From NCBI GenBank assembly GCA_946803715.1, contig CAMPET010000028.1, positions 71,090-101,490 on the forward strand: a DNA stretch of 30,401 nucleotides, given 5' to 3'. A program made the translations under genes and the position numbers. The notes under the pieces are model-generated. The model made no database searches and had not been told where the DNA came from. It saw only the letters and a list, made by a program, of their open reading frames with translations. Positions 9,584 through 30,401 of the stretch are shown in pieces (position 1 is the stretch's first letter; the number at the start of each line of letters is the position of its first letter). The DNA is from Beroe ovata (lineage: Eukaryota; Ctenophora; Nuda; Beroida; Beroidae).

Positions 9584-10341
9584 AACTATGATGTGTTTCA
9601 TATTGTGTAGCTAGGACCATTGGTTTTTTCTATTTATTTTTTTGTTGTGACAGATCACCTTTTTGGGTTTCCGGTATCGGGGTATTTGCGTTCGACTCGT
9701 TTGATACGAAAATCGGATGAAGGTATCTACCTTCGGTCAGAACATCACTATCAGTCACGGAATTACGGATCACGAAATTTTACGGGTTTTTGTTGCCATC
9801 AAACTCAAAGCAAGCAAAATTGAAATACGGAATGCGTTAAAGCATGTGGAATTCAGATAATAAGCATTAGTAATCATTATCAACAACATCGTTTGACCAG
9901 TTTTTGTCGATACACCATTTCAAATGAATTATTATTTTCGTTGTGCATTCCACTCTATAATACGTATTTTACTTTAACATTGGTTTAAACGTCGGGCATT
10001 TCAATATCATTGATTTGCTAAATTGTGCACACATTTTCCCTCCATCATCCAAGAAAGGGTCCATGATCAATGATAACGGGGATCGGTCAACGATCAAAGT
10101 TCGTGCGAAATTTTCTGGATCGTCGCTGCTAACACTGCTTTCTCTTATTTGGAGAGGTTTTCCGTGGTCCATTTCATGTTTATTTTCAATTGGATATACA
10201 TCACAGCTCACTGGATTTCTGCCATCTCCCCACATTTTTCCCAGTGACCAAAATAATACTAGCTTGCTTCACTGTCACGTCTAATTCTCGAATCGTGCTG
10301 CATTGCACGCTTCACTAGTTTCTCTGGTTATACTCAAGTCA

Positions 10342-10449
10342 GTTAGAATTAAAAGAAAATTTCTTGTATTCCTCTGGTTGCGAACTCAGACAATTGAAGC
10401 AATTGAATCGCAACCAGAGGAATACCAGAAATTTTCTTCTAATTCTAAC
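10342..10449. repeat. 108-bp hairpin with 42-nt arms
   Basis: The arms GTTAGAATTA...GGTTGCGA (10342-10383) and TCGCAACC...TAATTCTAAC (10408-10449) pair at 40 of 42 positions. The loop of about 24 nt itself contains CAATTGAAGCAATTG. Size and pairing suit either a MITE or a small-RNA hairpin precursor. TACTCAAGTCA occurs at 10331-10341 and again near 10489. Confidence 0.8.
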
Positions 10450-11011
10450 TATGCGACTCTTGAAAATAACCCCTCTCCAAATGTTGATACTCAAGTCAAA
10501 CAACAACGTTGCGGGAGTATTCAATCCTCAATAATTGCAATGCAAACTGTGACAGAATAAATTAAGAGCTCAAAGATAAAAAGTATAATAAAATCATAAA
10601 AATATCAAAATAATATCCAATCTTTTAGTAAAATTTGCAATGTTTCAAGGATGTTTACTCATTCCAAGTGCGTCTAAAAATAGCCATAAAATAACTAAAA
10701 AACAGAACTTAGAATCGAGCTAAATCCCATCGTCCGTTACACTATAAAGTATTTACAATTTCTGAACTTCTTTGGACCCTATTCCTTTTCTTTAAAAAAT
10801 CTATAAAAACGGGTTTTTAGCAAGGATGACATTATATATTCCGATATTATATATTCCGATAGTAGCTGTACACATTGTGATGAAATACGAAATATCAGAA
10901 ATTGTTGTGGAAGAGAACACCGATACAATCAGCATAAAGGCCATGGTTCACATACTACGTTATCAGCCGAGGGGGGGGGTAAGGATTACCGGAGATCACC
11001 GTGCATTTATA

Positions 11012-11165
11012 ATTGGAGGGGGGATGGTGCCAGCTACTGATCACGCACTATGTGAACTATAACCCTAGTAAAAACACGATTCCGGCAGAGGAATGGAATG
11101 CTGTTCATGATGAGATCCACGCTGTGGCCGCCGTACTAACGAAATGTCGACAGAAAGGAGATTGA
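11012..11165 (+). pseudogene. possible exon or gene relic, about 50 codons, unknown family
   Basis: An open frame runs from TTGGAGGGG to TGA at 11163-11165. It encodes protein-like sequence (HYVNYNPSK, IPAEEWNAVHDEIHAVAAVL). The frame just upstream (ATG 10826, stop about 11062) is also open for 78 codons and may be the same relic split by a frameshift near the G-run at 10972-10979. No splice sites or family are recognised. It may be chance. Confidence 0.2.
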
Positions 11166-11613
11166 AAATCGCGGCACCGGGTTGTCGATATGCGGAGATG
11201 GGTTGCCATGGGTTACCACGGTTGTTCACGTGGACGAGAAAAGGAATTAGAGGTGAAAGAGGGCGATTTGTGCCCGGTGCCCGATTATTGAACCTAGGAT
11301 TAGGAGCATGCTCGGACTAACGGATGCAGTTCCTCAATTCATAATCTGTACGGAATATATAGCGATGATGGATGATGATGAGCTGTAGTGATGAGTAGTG
11401 ATGAAATACAAGTCCTCGAAATTCATCAATCATGGAGGTATGGGAAACTATCGTATTATATATTACCCTAAATTGTATTGAGGTTTAGACTAAAACCCCA
11501 TTTTAGTCATCGATGAGGGTGTGAGTGCGAAATCGTCCGTGTGTGGGGGTTAGGGTGTGCGAGGGTCTCTCTATATATCTCGCATATCAAATATATATCT
11601 ATCAGTCTGCACA

Positions 11614-27041
<15,428 letters not shown>

Positions 27042-28089
27042 GTTGTCGGGAGTTTTAAATGTCGAGTGGCCTGTCCTTCGCTGCTGAACTAGGGCTGTCC
27101 CGTTAGTTTGTGTGTGTGGCATGGGGGGGAGGTTATGCGAAGAGGTTATGATATTGATACAGTAGGTGCTGCTAAGCAAATAGACTATTCTCCAAGATAA
27201 TGACGAATAAATTATCTAATAGATTATCGAAAACTACGAGTCGCCAATGAAAAGAAAATTAAGCATCTCAGCAAATAATGTGGAAGAAAGAACCACGGAC
27301 GCCTTCGAGACTATAATTGGAACACTATGCCCTCATAATTGGATTTATGTAAAACTAGATAAACATTGGTAGAGACGGATGTCTTTATTATGGCAATTCG
27401 GTGTTTCACTAGATACTGAAAAATTCAAAGCACGGGAAGATGTCAAATTACTATCTGTTGTCAGAGTGGTGTCATTTCAACTTTATTATATGGTGTCAGA
27501 GTGGGATCATTCCAGCAGTTAATAATAACGGTCTGCCAGGGTATAATATTAGCCATTCTGCCATGATTGAGTTTCGCATAATAAAAAAGACGTGTTTTTT
27601 GTTCCTGATTTCTGAGAATGCACGCCGAGATTTGCAAATATATATTCATCGCAGAGTCACCTCATTTGATGACTAATTTTGGTGTCTACTTTGCACAGAT
27701 TCTGCAAATTCTGCTAAAGATGCTCCACAGTAATGATAATATATGATTATGCAGGATTTGTACATATTTTTGGATGCGCTGGTTAGAGCCCCCTCCGATA
27801 ATTTGTGTAATTATGATTCTGAGAACTAGACATTTACACGAATATTTGAAATTGGCGTTTCGTGTGAAAAAATGGCCGTTTGACGCACAGTATTCTTGGC
27901 TCCTGACTAGCCAAAAATTTTGAAAGGTTAACGGAAATTCAATAAATGTTGGAGGGTTAAAGTGCTATATATTGTCGAGTTCAGTGCAAATTTTGATGAT
28001 AAAATATGTGAAAAGATGCTTATTTCTGTCTGAAGATGAGTTCCCAGGACGGCAAATGACAGTCAATTTTTTCTGGCCGGGCGAGTTTC

Positions 28090-29245
28090 ATGATTTAGAG
28101 TGGTGTCCGAGTACAGAGTGAATTCTGCGTGCAGAGTGGTGTCAGAGTTATGAATAGTGGTGTCAGCGTGCAGTGTGAATTCAGCGTGCAGAGTGGTGTC
28201 AGAGTTATAGATAGTGGTGTCAGCGCGCAGTGTGAATTCAACGTCCAGAGTGGTGTCAGAGTTATTAATAGTGGTGTCAGCGTGTGGTGCCAGTGTACAT
28301 ACAGTGGTCAATGGTGGCAGCGTACAAAGTGGTGACAGAGTTTTACGGTGTTACAGCGTAAAAAAAGTGGCTTCAGAATACAGAGTGGTGTCAGAGTAGA
28401 TAGAGAGTCAGCGTTAAAAGTGGTGTCAGAGCACAGAGTGGCGTTAGAGAGCAGAGTGGTGTCAGAGTACAGAGTGGGGTCAGAGTACAGATCGGTTTCA
28501 GCACACAGAATGGTGTCAGCGAACTTATTGTTGGCAGCGAACAGAGTGGTGCCAGCGAACAGGGTGGTGTCAGCGTTGGGTGGTGTCAGCGTATATGGTT
28601 GTGTCAATGGATGATTACTATTAGTGGTGACAGCTTGCAGTGTCACCTTAGCGTACAAAGTGCTGTCAGAACAGAGAAGTTTTCGGAGTACACTAGAGTG
28701 GTGTGGGAGTGTCAGCTTACATAGTGTACAAATTGGTGTTTAAAGGAGTTTTAGTACATAGTGGCTTCAGAATACAGAGCGGTGTCAGCGTGAAGTGTGG
28801 TTTACGTGAACGGAGGGGTGTCAGCGTGCAGAGAAGTTTCAGTGTTCAGAGTGGTGTCAGTGTCAAGAGTGGTGTCAGCATAAAGAGATGTCAGAGTTCA
28901 TGCTATGTTATAGTCGTGTCGGCGTACGCCGTACATAGTTGTGTTAGAGTACAGAGAAGTTTCGGTGATCGGATTACTTAGTGATTTCAGCGTATAGACT
29001 GGTGCGAGACTACAGAATTGTGTCAGAGTACAAAGTGATGTCGGTCAGCAGTGTGAAAAGTGGTGTCATAGTACTGACTACAGAGTGATGTCAGCGTACA
29101 GTGTGGTGTCAGTGTACAGTGTGGTATCAGAGTACAGAGTGGTGTCAGTGTAGAGTGTGTCAGAGTAAATCGGTGACATTGAAGAGTCGTGTTAAGGTAT
29201 AGGTTGTGGTGTCAAGGTATAGTGGTGACATAGTGGTGTCAGCAG
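28090..29245. repeat. degenerate satellite, unit near GTGGTGTCAGAGTACAGA
   Basis: More than 50 irregular units of about 18-20 bp share GTGGTGTCAG followed by AGTACAGA, CGTGCAG or CGTACA. Near the start a longer period combines units ending GTGAATTC and ATAGATAGTGGTGTCAG. Open frames on both strands across it (repeats of SDTTLHAEFTL and SGVRVINSG) are artefacts. Confidence 0.9.
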
Positions 29246-29364
29246 TAAGTGTTTTCTAACGTTACGGCAAACACAAGATACATTAAAGGAGAAAAGGGGA
29301 ATCAAAACCCGAAATTAGAAAATGACGAATGCAACAACAAATATTACCTGTCAAGGGTGCTATG

Positions 29365-29571
29365 TGTTCGGAACCACAACTCTTATCCAAACTATTTCAT
29401 GGGGTGCTAAGAATAGTTTTGATGTTAAAATCAGGGAAATAATCAGGGGAAAAAGTTGTGATTCCGAACATGATTAAGCCCGCTGGGAAGGAGGATGTTT
29501 GATGTTTTTTTTCGAAAAAAAACACTGAAAAATCAATCGACGCAAACTGGTTCTGTTCGGAACCGACAACT
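29365..29571. repeat. inverted repeat TGTTCGGAACCACAACT with a third direct copy
   Basis: TGTTCGGAACCACAACT (29365-29381) pairs 16/17 with AGTTGTGATTCCGAACA (29454-29470). TGTTCGGAACCGACAACT follows at 29554-29571. It could be a short MITE relic. No coding capacity. Confidence 0.5.
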
Positions 29572-29946
29572 TTCTCCAATTATGAATATCATTGGAAACA
29601 CTGAGACGACAATATTAAATGGGTTTGCAGTTGAGATGGATGGATCTGGTCATTACAACAGTATTTATAAAATATTCATCTCGGTAATCATATCTAAATA
29701 ATATAAAATTGTATAAAGTGTAGCTATATAAATGTAAAAATGTGTGGGATGTAAAAACTTTTTAAAAACTTTTTCAGTATTTACATTTAAAAAAGTATAA
29801 AACATAGGTATATAAAATTCGAGGACTCTAGTCAAATGTGCGTAGTAAAATAAATGAAAATATCGTTCAATATCGTACATCAAAAAATAAGTTTAACCTA
29901 GTACAACGTTTGCGTGTGTCCATTAATTTAAGTTCGTCACTTACAT

Positions 29947-30213
29947 TTAAAGAGTGTTTCTGGCACACACGGTACATCGGGCCACGCCCTGGTTGATAAT
30001 ATCATCGAGACCGCTGTACACGTTACCCATACCCCACATACCGGGCTGGGTGGTCTCGGGGTTCTGGGCGAGCCAGTAATCCAAGTTATTGATGTAGTAA
30101 GCGCATGTTCCCCGTCCCAGACACTCAATGAATGTCGGGAGGAAGAAGTTCTCGAGGCAGGAACCGGCACTGCTCAGGTCCTGGCCTCCTCCGGAGGTTC
30201 CGGATGATGTTAC
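29947..30213 (-). CDS. second collagen IV gene, last exon (partial, runs off the right edge)
   Basis: 88 codons and TAA (29949-29947), acceptor CTCTCTCGTAG. It encodes the second half of C4-2 of NC1: [42 protein letters not shown], then RCTVCARNTL and stop. Exon boundary and phase are the same as in the last exon of the first collagen gene (11907-11614), so this is a tandem paralogue in the same orientation. Its C-terminus is nine residues shorter. As in the first gene, no Lys lies between DYWLAQ and RCTVC. Upstream exons are outside the window. Confidence 0.92.
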   Translation of the reverse strand, partial: VTSSGTSGGGQDLSSAGSCLENFFLPTFIECLGRGTCAYYINNLDYWLAQNPETTQPGMWGMGNVYSGLDDIINQGVARCTVCARNTL

Positions 30214-30231
30214 CTACGAGAGAGGGGAGTC

Positions 30232-30401
30232 GTTATGATATGGAGAGAGGGGGAGTGCTGTCAACTGACGGAGTGAGGTGAGGTGAGATGGGGTGATGTG
30301 AGGTAAATGAGTGATGTGAGGTGAGGTGAGGAGAGGTGAGGTGATGTGAGGTGAGATGAAGTGAGGTGAAGTGAGATGAGGTGTAGTGAGGTGATGTGAG
30401 G
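30232..30401. repeat. GAGGTGAGGT/GATGTGAGGT simple repeat in intron of the second collagen gene
   Basis: 5- and 10-bp units (GAGGT, GATGTGAGGT) continue to the window end, just upstream on the gene strand of the last exon. Confidence 0.9.

Larger units (their letters stand above)
9584..11613. other. intergenic region between the convergent GTPase and collagen IV genes
   Basis: It holds 3' flanking sequence of both genes. An AATAAA at 10556-10561 (+) is the first canonical poly(A) hexamer I saw after the GTPase stop, almost 1 kb away. It also contains the 108-bp hairpin at 10342-10449, a possible coding relic at 11012-11165, and otherwise AT-rich sequence. The minus-strand open frame 10235-9969 (88 codons, ATG to TAA) shows no domain, signal peptide or splice partner that I can recognise. 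Confidence 0.5.
27042..29946. other. intergenic region between the two collagen IV genes
   Basis: It should contain the promoter of the first collagen gene (27042 upward) and the 3' flank of the second. No supported gene is present. Contents are AT-rich sequence, a short GTGGTGTCA repeat near 27460-27510, the large satellite at 28090-29245, and an inverted repeat at 29365-29470. I see no clear TATA box at a sensible distance from ATG 27041. Confidence 0.6.

Noticed and set aside
9969-10235. 88-codon minus frame from ATG to TAA
   Set aside because: No signal peptide, domain, splice partner or conserved motif recognised; length is compatible with chance.
27053-27058. TTTAAA as TATA box of the first collagen gene
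   Set aside because: It lies only about 12 nt upstream of the ATG on the minus strand, too close to direct a transcript that includes the start codon.
28063-28981. Open frames on both strands with repeats such as SDTTLHAEFTL
   Set aside because: Products of the GTGGTGTCAG satellite; both strands are open in parallel because the unit lacks stops.

Overview
The window is eukaryotic and almost certainly from an animal. Every convincing gene is split by many short GT..AG introns. The gene families are metazoan: a TMC channel-like protein, a dynamin-type GTPase with a membrane anchor, and collagen IV ending in the twelve-cysteine NC1 domain. The AT-rich, minisatellite-rich introns and the tandem, divergent collagen IV genes would fit an early-branching animal (ctenophore, sponge or relative). 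That placement is inference and I hold it loosely. Three isolated single N bases (3282, 12007, 18785) look like assembly joins. All gene models were read by eye from reading frame, intron phase and splice consensus. No database was searched.

Layout. (1) 104-2876, or to 3538 with an alternative last exon, + strand: 3' part of a TMC gene, entering from the left edge. Its introns hold a 12-bp minisatellite and a 180-bp near-perfect palindromic MITE. (2) 3539-5049: intergenic. (3) 5050-9583, + strand: complete 11-exon gene for a 427-residue dynamin-superfamily GTPase with two C-terminal hydrophobic segments. Its 1.4-kb second intron contains, on the opposite strand (6325-5767), a complete four-exon gene for an 89-residue secreted peptide precursor. 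(4) 9584-11613: intergenic, with a 108-bp hairpin and possible gene relics. (5) 27041-11614, - strand: collagen IV, about 39 exons: signal peptide, acidic Asp/Ala/Pro stretch, long Gly-X-Y helix, Cys cluster, two C4 domains. Ten consecutive exons occur twice (14312-18784 and 18786-23271), joined in mid-exon at the single N; this is either an in-frame internal duplication or an assembly artefact. The protein is about 2,739 residues as assembled and about 1,902 with one copy. (6) 27042-29946: intergenic, mostly a degenerate GTGGTGTCAG satellite also present in two introns of the GTPase gene. (7) 30213-29947, - strand: last exon of a second collagen IV gene running off the right edge; 77 bases are identical to the first gene inside otherwise diverged sequence.

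How the genes relate. The two collagen IV genes are tandem, head to tail, and should encode basement-membrane chains. The GTPase gene and the collagen gene converge. TMC, GTPase and nested peptide show no evident shared pathway. The items I find most novel are the nested antisense secreted-peptide gene and the unusual architecture of the collagen IV chain: no canonical 7S cysteine cluster, extra cysteines before NC1, and no Met or Lys where the sulfilimine cross-link normally forms.
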